Shown here piece by piece: positions 43,901 through 54,444 of a stretch of DNA of 64,000 bases. Below the pieces are notes generated by a model that worked only from the letters and a program-made list of their open reading frames with translations, made no database searches and had not been told where the DNA came from. The position numbers were made by a program, and so were the translations under genes. Positions within the stretch are counted from its first letter, which is position 1, and every line of letters starts with the position of its first letter. Source of the DNA: Rhodocollybia butyracea (taxonomy: Eukaryota; Basidiomycota; Agaricomycetes; Agaricales; Omphalotaceae); assembly GCA_015501585.1 (NCBI GenBank), contig JADNRY010000012.1, positions 1 to 64,000 of the forward strand. The letters are read 5' to 3'.

Positions 43901-46900
43901 TCCCTCGTCGCCGCCGGCCTCCTCAGCGGCACCCAATTATGTTCTGGAGAACTAAGTACGCGGATGCCTCCAGGACCGAGGACTGCGTCGTGGGTTGAAG
44001 ATGTGTCGTGGGGTGGAGATGCGTCGTGTGCTAGGGATATATGGTGGGGTAACGATGCATCATAAGGAAGCGATATCTTTATCTCATCGCTCCCATCGGA
44101 GGATGGCTGAGCCAAGTAGGGTGGAAGTGGTAATGGTAATGGTTGTGATACATGGCGATCCCGGTGCGAGTTTGTAGTAGTCGGATCGTATCCGTATCCC
44201 GAAGGCCCATATCTAGGAGATATTGATCTTCCATCATCCCTTCTGGACATCAACAAAGAACCATCTTTTCCATGTAAAGAACCAGGCAGCGGAGGTAACG
44301 GAGAGATAGGCCTCGCAGCAGCAGCAGCAGCAGCCAACGCTGCGAGTGGGTCTAGTGTGACTGCTCGTGCGCGAGAAGCTAGAGTTGTTCGGGATGTGGA
44401 TGCAGTACTAGCTGAAGTCTGTAGCGGTGGAGCTGTTGGCACATTATTCGCATTTCGAGATTTGGACGTTTTTGACCTAGAGGAAGGCTTTGTCTCCGTC
44501 GTCAGAGTTGGGATAGTTCTAGACATGTATGGCGATTGTGACCGAGAATCACGGAGAGAAAGTGAAAGTCCAGAAGGTGATCTCGCCATATCCCTGTCCC
44601 CACTCCCCCTACTCACAGAGCGACCCGTAGGAGGAATCGTAATGGCAGGCGACATCAACGATAAATTAGCCAATGAGAGAAGAGGCGAATCTGCAACCAT
44701 AGACATGGACATGGACATTTGCATTTGTTCAGGTGTCATTTGTGTTGATATTGATATTTGGGGTGGTGGGTGCATGGTTTTGGTCTGTGTGTCGTTTAAT
44801 GTGGAAGCAGAAGCGGGGGTTCGTGTTCGTGCTGGTACTGGTACTGGTGCTGGTGCTGGTGCTGGTGCTGGTGCTGGTGCGAGTACCAGTGCTGGGGTCA
44901 TATCATTCCGTGTGGGCACAGGTGCAGGACTAGTCGACTTCGTAGACATCGAAATGCTTGGTTTCCGTTTTGAGGCAGGCATCAAGTCAACATCCATAGG
45001 AATAGGCTCCGCTCTCTCCCCCGGTATCAGACTCCTAGACTCCATCAACTCCACCTCCGGTTCCTTCCTCCATCTGCGCTTCATCTTTGGTGGAATAATC
45101 TCTGATTCCTCTGTTTCTGCCTCTGCGTGATGCTGAGGGTTCACAGTTACAGTTGCACGGGACCACGTGGGTTTCCGACGATGTCTCTGGAGCTGCGGCT
45201 GAGAGTGCGTGTATCGAGAATGGATACCTAGAGTTAGACCTAAGTAAATCGTTGATATAGGTGTCTTGTATCTAGAATAAAAACACGCACCATGATCTTC
45301 ATCAAAACTCTCCTCAACACCCTCTCGAGGTTCCCATTCCTCAACACTTTCTCCTCCCTCTTCATCGTGATCAACCGCGCGCGCCTTTCCTTTTCCTTTC
45401 CCATCAGGAGGTAGGGGCGGTTCGCCCCAAAATAACTCCTTCTTTCCGGTGCTAGTCTTCCCTATACTCATACCTATACCGATACCTGTACTACTTGTCC
45501 TTACTCTGGAAGTACTATCATGTGGGAATGGATACGACTGTCCATACGAATACGGCGACGGTGCATGAGGATGGGGATAATGAGGATAAAGGGAGGGAGA
45601 TGGAGCGTGGAGAGGAGCGTAAGGTGAAGGCGCATAAGGAGACGGAGGCTGTCCGTATCCTGCATACGAATATGGCAAGGCATCATAAGGAGATATGAAT
45701 CGCGGAGCAGGGTATCGATTTGGATTTGGGATATGATTGGAATGGTGCGATTGGAATGAATACTGAGGATGGGGAGGATAAGGGTTCTGCTGTGGTTGTT
45801 TTTGCCTTTCTGGCCGCGTAGCAACAGGTGCAGGAAGTGGAATTGGGGCAGGAGGTCCGTGCCCCACTGTATCTACGCCAACATCCGCCTTTTCCCTCTC
45901 TCTCTCTCTTTGCTCACGCCCTTTGGGTGTCCCGTCTAACGATGGAAAGCCCTCTTCCTTGGGACCCAAACCGGGCTTTTCCTTGGTATACCCCAAATCC
46001 ATCTCGACTCCACCCAATCCACCACTACCAGGTATCCGCTCGCGAGTGCGGAATCCACGGGGAACGCCGATAAGAGGGCCAAGATCGAGGTCTGTTTCGA
46101 GTTGAGTTTCGGGAGCGGGAGCGGGAGGGCGAATAGTGTCGGGGTCGGGTTCATTAAGAGAGGGAAGGAAGGATCGGGTCCGGTTGGGATCGGTAGAGAA
46201 GCGGAGTCATTCAAGATAGGTATCGGTGAAGGTAGTGGAGACATCTCGCCACTGATATCAGGTCTCCGTCCCCGCTCATTGCTTTGCTCAAACCCCGAAT
46301 GACCAGTAGTGAACCCAAATCCAAATCCGCTCTTCAAGAACTGCCTATTCCATTCCTCCTTCGGTTCCTCACCTTCCACAAACTCTCTCATTCTCTTCAA
46401 CACGCATCCCTGTGCACTCTCTCCACACGCACACGTTGTGAACGTTGCGCCCAATGCACGGAGAATGTTTGCCATTTGGAGTTTGTAGGCAGATATCTGG
46501 GCGGGTCTACGAAAGGAGGGTTATTAGAGCCAAAGAATGCAACGAATGTACTCACGGAAACACGCTTTCATCTCTCAAGAGTGCAGGCAGCAAATGAACA
46601 ACATTTGCATCGTCCCATTCCCATCCCAAAACGACTTCTTCGTTTGCTTTGAGGTCGCGAAGTGCAAAAAGAGCGAAAGAAAGAGAAGAGTCGGAATCAG
46701 GTTCAGACTGCTTGTTATCGCAGATCACAGGTCTCAACACTGCATTTGGTCTACATCCACTTCTGACAAAAGTTCCCATTCCACTTCCCATTTTCCCCTC
46801 ACTTTCCTCGCTTTCTTCATCCTCAAGCATCGGACCTCCTACGCCTCTGGCATCCAATGCCAGATCCAAAGGTGGACCCATCAGATGGACTCTCGGTTTT

Positions 46901-47787
46901 GGCATCCCTAGTCTCGCATAAGCATTGAGTGGATCACGCAGGTATGTTGCAGAAGAAGTGACGAGTGACGGAAATGGCGCAAGAAAGGTTTGAGAAGGAA
47001 TAGGTGCTGTAGTGTGAAGAGCATATGTGGGAGGAAGAACAGTAGAAGGGTTTATCGATGTATGCAACGCTACACCTGTTCCCTCTTTTGGATATGATGG
47101 AAAAATGACTGGCGTTGTATCGAAATAAGGCCAACCAACACCAGGTGAAATCGCAGAAATGCCTCTCCATTCTGCAGCTTGTCGTCGTAAGCGCTCACGA
47201 ATGTCGTTGTGAGGGATAATATCGTGGTCGGGGATGTCAATGTGGAGATGGTGAGCGTCATCTGCTGGACTCGACGCTCGTCGTCGTTTATGTGAATCGA
47301 CCATACTCATCTTTCCCATTCTTCCTCTCTGAATGGCTCGTGCTTTTTCCCTCAGCTTTTCTCTACTTTCTCTGATCCTCTCCCTCTCGTCTCCTTCCAC
47401 TCGCGTGTTTGCATCATCACATTCCCAACACCACCATCTTTCTGGTAAATTTTCTTTATCTTTCGCTTCAATTCCAAAACAGACTCCGTGTACCCAACGG
47501 CCACAGCCATCACAGCCAATAGACCATCCGTCGTCAGACGTAAAGCCACAAATGCATCGAATAGATTCAGGGTCAGGAGGGTCAGACGGCGTATCTGCAG
47601 TGGGTTGTTTTCGTTTAGATGGAATTATGGATGGTGGAGTGCCCCCTCTTCGTGAAGTAGTACTGCTTTTACGATTTCCAGTAATGGTCGTTGTGCCTTT
47701 GCTACTACTTCCACTCGCTTCGCTTGGGCCTGGTCCAGTCGATATTCTTCGAATCCGTACGTCTTCTGTGTCCCTAGCTACATTCAT
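40929..47787 (-). CDS. SET3-like PHD finger and SET domain protein
   Basis: The start ATG at 47787 has an in-frame stop just upstream. Exon 1 (47787-46556) carries a PHD finger from about residue 78 (CICGFTSDDGWSIGCDGCG, then RWVHGVCF and WWCWEC, a C4HC3 pattern). It also holds the end of a SET domain (VRSGCRPNAVLRP, FALRDLKANEEVVLGWEWDD), which continues in the exon beginning at 46506 (ILRALGATFTTCACG). Later exons (to 45291; 45227-42687; 42626-42558; 42508-40929) encode a very long disordered region ending with VKMSLKDFAMRKRRQKEEE and an Arg/Gly tail. One intron near 46.1-46.3 kb is unresolved. The PHD-then-SET order matches Set3/MLL5, chromatin regulators that read H3K4 methylation within a deacetylase complex. 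The usual N-H-S-C motif reads V-R-S-G-C, so methyltransferase activity is doubtful. Confidence 0.85.
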
Positions 47788-48315
47788 AGCCTTACTCGAG
47801 TTGCTTGTTGCGCTACCAATTAGTTCATTAACGGCGCTTTAGAAAGCGACGGAATCGTTGGAATACTGTGAGACTATAAGCGTCAGTCATCGACGCTTGA
47901 AAAGAATACCCACAATTAGGAGCTTCCAAGGTCGCTTTACTTCTTTAATCTCGAGCTTTCCTTCCTTTCCTTCACAAGTACTTCTTCAAACAACAAACTT
48001 CTTCAAGCACAATCACGATTCCAGACGAAATGAGAATGAGTTAATAAGGATAGGTTAGGGAAATATCGTTGGCTGAGAAAAAATAAGCAGAGGATGAAAA
48101 CAGGGATTAGAAAAGACAAACTTCAACTGACCCCAGGCTTTGGCTTGCTGCCGATGTTTACTGGTGCCGAGGCTTCGGCTTTGATCCACGAGCCCCGTGA
48201 CTCATGCACTGCGCTTTATGACAAAGATTTTTGTGCTCGTTCCGGGATCTTGCGAGATATCCGGGCTGGTCCGTAAGCTACTACCTATATCTTAGGTACA
48301 CCTTCTGAAACTCAA
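47788..48315. other. Intergenic: promoter of the SET3-like gene and 5' flank of the tRNA
   Basis: No gene is supported. The plus-strand frames here are short and lack domains. Confidence 0.45.
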
Positions 48316-48406
48316 GGCGCTATAGCCAAGTGGTTACGGCGACAGATTAGAATGATAGATAATCTGTTCCTCTTTGAGGGCGCAGGTTCGAATCCTGCTG
48401 GCGTCG
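48316..48406 (+). tRNA. tRNA-Ser (AGA) with a short intron
   Basis: The acceptor stem GGCGCTA pairs with TGGCGTC (G-T wobbles allowed). The D arm GCC...GGC contains the A box TAGCCAAGTGG. The anticodon stem ACAGA/TCTGT encloses TTAGAA, then nine extra bases (48353-48361) and A, giving anticodon AGA at 48349-48351 and a 9-nt intron one base after it, the usual position. The long variable arm CCTC-TTT-GAGG is a serine feature. The T arm GCAGG TTCGAAT CCTGC contains the B box GGTTCGAATCC. Leucine tRNA also has a long variable arm, but its anticodon would differ. Confidence 0.92.
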
Positions 48407-48428
48407 ATTCAGGATGGTGATGTGCGTT

Positions 48429-48446
48429 GTCTTTTTGTTTTTTCAG
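48429..48446 (+). terminator. RNA polymerase III terminator of the tRNA
   Basis: T runs (ctttttgtttttt) lie about 25 nt downstream of the tRNA, on its coding strand. Confidence 0.6.
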
Positions 48447-48707
48447 TCCAGTTCAAATAAATAAACAATTGAAGTACGTGATATCTTCACTTCTGTTCTA
48501 AATGCCAGTAAAGCCAGTCACCGAAAATGTATCTAAAGTTCTAAGGCCCCAAACTTTCTCAGTTCTCATCAATTCACCCTTCGTTTATTGTACATACAGT
48601 TACACACCATCCTACCTACAGTATCTATATCGAAATATATAGAATATAGAATGAGAAAGCCGACAATGTATGATTCGCAAATGAATTTATGCAAAAGTCC
48701 TTGCAGA

Positions 48708-51700
48708 TCAAGACGGTAACGGAGTGGTAGGAGCAAATCCCCTTCCTCGCCCTCTAAACCCTCTCCCTCGACCACGATCAAAAGTCGGAGGAGCAAAGCC
48801 TCTGCCACGAAATCCTCCACCACCAAATCCACGCGGCGCACCCCGCCCTCTTGGTACATGGGCATGCACAGCACCAGTCGAGTTCGAGGGCGAATGCAAA
48901 GGAGCAGCACCTTCCAGAGGTCCTCGAGTATGATTACCAAATCCTCCTCGTCCTCCTCGAGCTCCGGTGCTTGCACCGCGATTCGGGTTGGTCATAATAT
49001 GTACCGGTTTACCAGCCGAATAGGAACTTGCTGGCGCCGATGCTACCACTGGCGCGGAACGGAACCCGGCCGCAGGTGCTTGCCCTGGTGCTGGCTTCAC
49101 TTCTGGATGCGGTCCGAATCTCGGTTTGAAAGGCACTGTATGATTCACCGGAACAGGCGGTTTCTGTTCTTTCGGATTCGTAGATGTGACAAACTGCGGG
49201 TCACTCAAATTCAGACACGAGCTGAACTCGACTGTGAGGCCACGGTACTCCGAACACCTGATACGAAAGACTTGAGTTATTTGGGACGAGATGAGAACAA
49301 CAGAGAACTTGCCTATCCCCCAACGTAGTCCCGCTCATAAACGGTACATCCCACACCACATCCATACTCTTTGAATTCAACCCCACCACTACTCCCTTGG
49401 CTGCCAACGGTACTCCGCCCGAATCTTGTACCATCGTCACCCTATCGCCTAACCCAAACCTCTGCCCCTGTAACCTATAAACCGCATGTGCAGGTTTAAG
49501 CACAGCTTGTCTCGGTATCCCCTTCACAATAGCCTTCTTAATCGCTGTACTAGACTTGTTGACAGTGAGATTATCAGCAAGCTTCTCAATCTGAGCAACA
49601 GTCTTTTTACTAAGTTGATCACAGAACAACGAGACGGCTTCAAAGTCCCGTACTCCTTTGGATTTCAGCCAGAGTTTGATCTCTTTGACTCGGGCATCGG
49701 GATTGGAACCAGCAAAGACATCTGTTGCCCGTAACATGGCTAGCAGGAAGTGCATTAGCAAAAAGTAGATGACATTCGAAAGGATACGCACCGTCTCCAC
49801 CAACATTCAAACAATCGAAGATATCCGGGAATGCAGTTTGGTATTCCTGTAACAACTTGATAGCCTTGTCACTGAATTCCCAATGCCTGCCATCCTTCCT
49901 CGAATAATCCACCACCTTCAAGCTCTTTGCCTCGAATTTCATACTCAAACCCAGATTATGCTTCTGATTGTCGGAAGTAATAACCATAAAACTTGACGTA
50001 ATCTTGGAAATACCTCGACTTGACAACCCAAGCATCTCTGCCGCACGGAATGCAGGATAGTACGTGGATGAGCCAGCTGTTTCTTGAACGATTGCTTTGA
50101 ACTGGGAATTCTCCGTCTTGTCGGAGGGGAAAAACTATAGAAGTGGGGTTAATGCACGTTTGGAGAAAAATGATACAACGTACAGCAAGGATAACAGCAA
50201 GACTCGTTTCTGTTGTGGCAGATACTTGGGCTGCAACGCCATACGCATGTTCTCCCAAAAAGAAAATCTTGCTTTCTTCCGGAAACTCTTCCGATAATGG
50301 CGGAGCTGATCGCTCGACATATCGTGGGTCCTCCGCGCCAACAGTAGACACAGACATCTGCACCGCAACCTCCGTCTCTTTTTCAACTCCCTCATATTCC
50401 TTTATGAATGAACCATCCTCCAAAGGTTTAAGACCTATCCAGCCATCAGAGATAATTCTCCGAGAGTTTAGTGTTGAGACCTACCCTTCAGTGGCCGGAC
50501 ATGCAGTAGCACCTCTACTGGCCCAGTGACGACCCCAAACCTCTTCGAGTAGACACCCTCAATCCTATCAGCCTTGGTCTTCCAAAGTCCTAATCCATTC
50601 TGATTATGTGGCGTTCCCAACACCTTCTCCGCGCCCCGTCCACGCATACCAACTTGCACCGACTCGTACCGGAACAGTTCATCTGACACCGCCACAACCC
50701 TACCCTCAGACAGGAATGGCCACCCGACAAAAGTACGTTTGCCCAACATCTCCTGGCCAATCTCCTCTGTCTTACGACCCTCGTAAGTGTTTCGTATGTG
50801 AACTACAATGCTCTGATTGCGAGATTCTGAATTATGGACATTGACATGGTGATATCCCAACACAGTATGTGTGTGCGGGAGAGTATTCAACGACGGAAAA
50901 CCCGATAAAGCTGAAGGACCCGTTCGTACGCCCTCTACGAGTCCAGTGACGAGGACCAAGCCTAGGTCTGGATCCAGCGTCGGGAGGTCGAATGCCTCCA
51001 TTTTGCACATGCAACGGTAGAGGGGAGGGAAAAATCCTGGGAGAGAAGAGGGGTATTCCGTCGGTTCAGCGTTGAGACCACGGAACGTGAACCTGGTGGT
51101 AGTCCCAAACGTATTGCGCTGCTTTTCAGCGGCAGTAAGGAGATGTTCCTTTGTACTCATTGCAGCCAGTAATCGCTCCTGGTCGATAAAGGGAATTTTG
51201 ACGATGGCCTCCCAGTCCGCTTTCTTTCCATTCAGGTCCTGCTCAAAATCATCTGGGTAAAAGTCGGATATTGAGGAGTTAGGGTTCGTCATCAAGTCCT
51301 GCATATTTTGGTCAGTCCAGCTGCAGGAAAATAACGTAATTTACATACATGATAGGCCGCGGGGATATGTTCCTTACTGGCCACAGGCAAAACACCCATC
51401 AACTGCTCATACGGTCTAAATGGGTGTCCCAGCTCAAAATCAAAGCTTAATTGAGCGATTCCTCGTATTGCTTTACCACCTTCCCCTCCCCAGGTCGCAG
51501 TAGAGGACAGATCTGATATCCTGGGCGCGTAATGGTAGTCGAAAAACCAAGACCACGACTTGACGCCAGTAAAGTAATAGTACATTACCCACTGCAGTCC
51601 CTCGACGTAACGATACACCAGCTGCTGCATTGGTTCGGGATTGTCGTAAGAGATCTCCAGCTTTCCCGAGTAATACGTCCGTTTCCACTCATCCATTTTA

Positions 51701-53398
51701 AGTGATAGCGCATTTGCAGCGCGCGAGTCAAAATCTCCATCGTCTACATGAATGTCCGCCTTTTCGTACTTTCTGAGGACACGGAAGACTGCATCTTGTG
51801 CCTCTATGTCTTCTTCATCGTCTGAGGGATCTTCCGGGACGAAAGGGGCGAATGATACGAGGTTGTTTCCTTCCTCATCATACCCATCCCATGCTAAAGA
51901 AAGGTGAAGATCCTGGGCGACGGTCAAGATAAATTTTCTATCCTTCGCAGAAAATGTATTCGGCATCGTCAGCGGAGTTTTGGGTTTCGCCATAACCCAA
52001 TCGCGTACAGCGCGGAAAATCTCATGTTGAGCTTCGCTCAAAACGAGAGCATTTCCGTTGGCCTTGTTTGGGCCGCCGTCCTTGTACTTTGATTGCTTCC
52101 CTTTGTACCAGTTCAAGTCGGAGTACTCCCGCTCAAAGACACCGACTTCCCATTGAGCCATTTCATCGAGAATACATTGGAGTCGAGGGAGGTTAATGGT
52201 TCCGGCGTCGTTGATATAACCTTCTAGAGTAGGGAGAACCTTTTTGTACACCTCGAATAACTTCTCCAACCCATTCTCATGGATGTGTAGGTCAGGCAAA
52301 TTTGGTAAAAAGTCATTTCCGACAAATACGGCAAGCAAGATAAAGTCGTCGATGACACGCTCGAGAGAGTAGGGAAATGGGAGTTCGGTGGACAGAGTAT
52401 GGAATTCGAGATGGAGATACTCTCGAAAGAGAGATAGATGGAGCAAATAGAAATTGATGGAATCAAGGGAAGAGTTGCCTCGGCTCTTCCGGGCTGGACC
52501 AAACTTGACCTCCTCCCGTAGAAGACAGAAATGAGGGTCGTGGCTAAGCAGCCCGAGCATGATAAGGTCTGCATCGAGACCATACAGGCAATGTCGGAGA
52601 TTGGGGTCATACTCTGGCTGGGAACGGGACAAACGGATGTACTCCATTATTTTATGCTCCCCTTCTCCTGGTACATCATGTCCCGAGAGTACCACCTCAA
52701 CATCCCTCCAGTTAGAGTCTTCTGTGATCTTTTTGTTCACAAAGTACTTCAGCTGTTCTGAGAGTTTTGCCATGAAAGGCGTTCCCGGTGTGATGCAGTT
52801 ACTGTCAAACGCCTTCTCTTCTGGCAACGTTTCGCCTTTTGCTTCGGCCTTTTGACGAACTTCCTTGACCTCCTTGGCCGTTCTAAATCTCCGACTCCGC
52901 TGCTGGTTCATTTTGGCACGAGGAGCAACACCGTCAACCGCCATGAAGAATAATTTCTTGGGCTTGATTTTACCGAACAGGTGGTCGACATAGGCGAATA
53001 TGGCTGTGAAAATTTGTTGTTCAGATAGTCGGAAATGAGCGTCTTCATCGTTGGGATGTGAACAGTTGTGTATGATAGCGTTAAAGTCGAGATATAAATT
53101 ATCTAACACTAAAATTAATCCTCAATTCCGAGTTCAGATGAATAAGCGCACCAAATTCAGGAATCTTGTTCTCTTGGATAAGCTGGGAGGTCAAGGGGTA
53201 TCGTTCTCTGCGAGAATGGTTAATGACGAGCACACTAAATGGTTAGAATAACATACGAAATCCATCGAAAAAACTAATATGATATTAGAATGATAAGACA
53301 AAAGAATATCATTGTAAACATACCTTTGGGATACCTAGAATATTGAAGTAATGAGTTCAAGCATCAAAAATGAGCAATGTACAGGAAGACTTGCCCAT
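48708..53398 (-). CDS. xrn1: 5'-3' exoribonuclease Xrn1
   Basis: Ten exons give 1,408 residues: 53398-53395, 53334-53324, 53273-53257, 53207-53152, 53102-51349, 51298-50485, 50434-50184, 50134-49792, 49739-49313 and 49257-48708. The length sum is 4,227 nt, divisible by three. The N-terminus MGIPKFFRWISERYPLTSQL is assembled from exons of 4, 11 and 17 nt. Catalytic motifs follow: DNLYLDFNAIIHNCSHPND, AVDGVAPRAKMNQQRSRRFR, GHDVPGEGEHKIMEYIR and YGLDADLIMLGLLSHD. An SH3-like region (FGLGDRVTMVQDSGGVPLAAKG) and a Pro- and RGG-rich tail end the protein. Xrn1 degrades decapped mRNA in the cytoplasm and P-bodies. Introns 1 and 9 use gcaagt donors (GC-AG). A MITE sits 180 bp upstream of the start. 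Confidence 0.95.
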
Positions 53399-53579
53399 CG
53401 TAGAGTGAAAGTATGTTGAATTAGGCGCTTAAGACGACGCTCACGTGGCATAATAAGCGCGTCCAGGACCGAATCAGACCGAAATCTACACTATCAGCCT
53501 AGATCGCTGGTACATTCCGTCTCCAACCTGCTTTTATGCGATACTGCCGCGCGAGTAAATTTACGTGCCATTATCCCAT

Positions 53580-54160
53580 TAGCTACGGTCAGCCTAGGTG
53601 ATTCAGGTTGTGATTCACAACTTGGGTTCAGGTGCTGAACCAAAACCTGAATCGCACGAAAGGTGAACCAACTCCGGAGTTGGTTCAGCCTTGAGTGAAT
53701 CGCGTTTCGCGTTTCGTACAGCCACAGATAAACTATTAGGTAATTAGACTGCTCGACGCTGTAGCACCTATCTGTGCTCGCCGTTTGTCATGTCCAGCTC
53801 ACCTCTTGTCTTCCCCTCTTAGGGTCTTCCTTTCACACATATGGACTGAAATTGAGTTCTTTAATAAAGAATTGCCAAATAGAAACCCACGGACATACAT
53901 TTTATACGCAAATTCCTTGAGCATGTTGGCTTGCACATTGAGCAACATGCTGCGTTCGTTATATAACCCGACACCGTTGAGCGGTCCCATCAAACCCATC
54001 AACCGCGGACTCAGAATCGAGTAATGAATCATCCTTGTGAATCAAACTTACTTGTGGTCGGTCAGATGTGAATCGCGTTTCAGAGCCGATTCAGCTACTT
54101 TGAATCACTCCTGAACCACATACTGAATCACACCTGATTCACCTAGGCTGACCGTAGCTA
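53580..54160. mobile_element. MITE-like non-autonomous DNA transposon
   Basis: Inverted ends of about 37 bp: TAGCTACGGTCAGCCTAGGT at 53580 is the reverse complement of the end at 54160, continuing with one substitution and one indel. TA at both outer edges may be the target duplication. Subterminal repeats of the type TGATTCA/TGAATCA are abundant near both ends. The 577-bp body has no transposase. It lies in the shared promoter between XRN1 (minus) and the helicase gene (plus). Confidence 0.82.
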
Positions 54161-54444
54161 TTGTACTTACGGATGAGTCCGTAATACATGGCCATTAGGC
54201 CGTTGCCACTTGCGATGTGACTATCGCGTCAAGTATACTTTTGATGAAAAATATGTCTGCTTTGTACCGTACCTTGTAATACCAGTCTGATGACATGTCG
54301 TAGACAAAGGAGTACACAGCAACCAGATACTCATGAATGGGACTCTCGATCGACGTCTTTGACTCTTCGTCTTTCAGTCTTTCCTTCCAGCGCCTCTAAG
54401 TATTAAACAACTTTCATCTGGATGCTTCCGCGCTCCGATCAAAC

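Noticed and set aside
44357..45130. 257-codon open frame on the plus strand
   Set aside because: Antisense to the proline/serine-rich part of the SET3-like gene. Its valine/glycine repeats are the complement of the Ala-Pro microsatellite.
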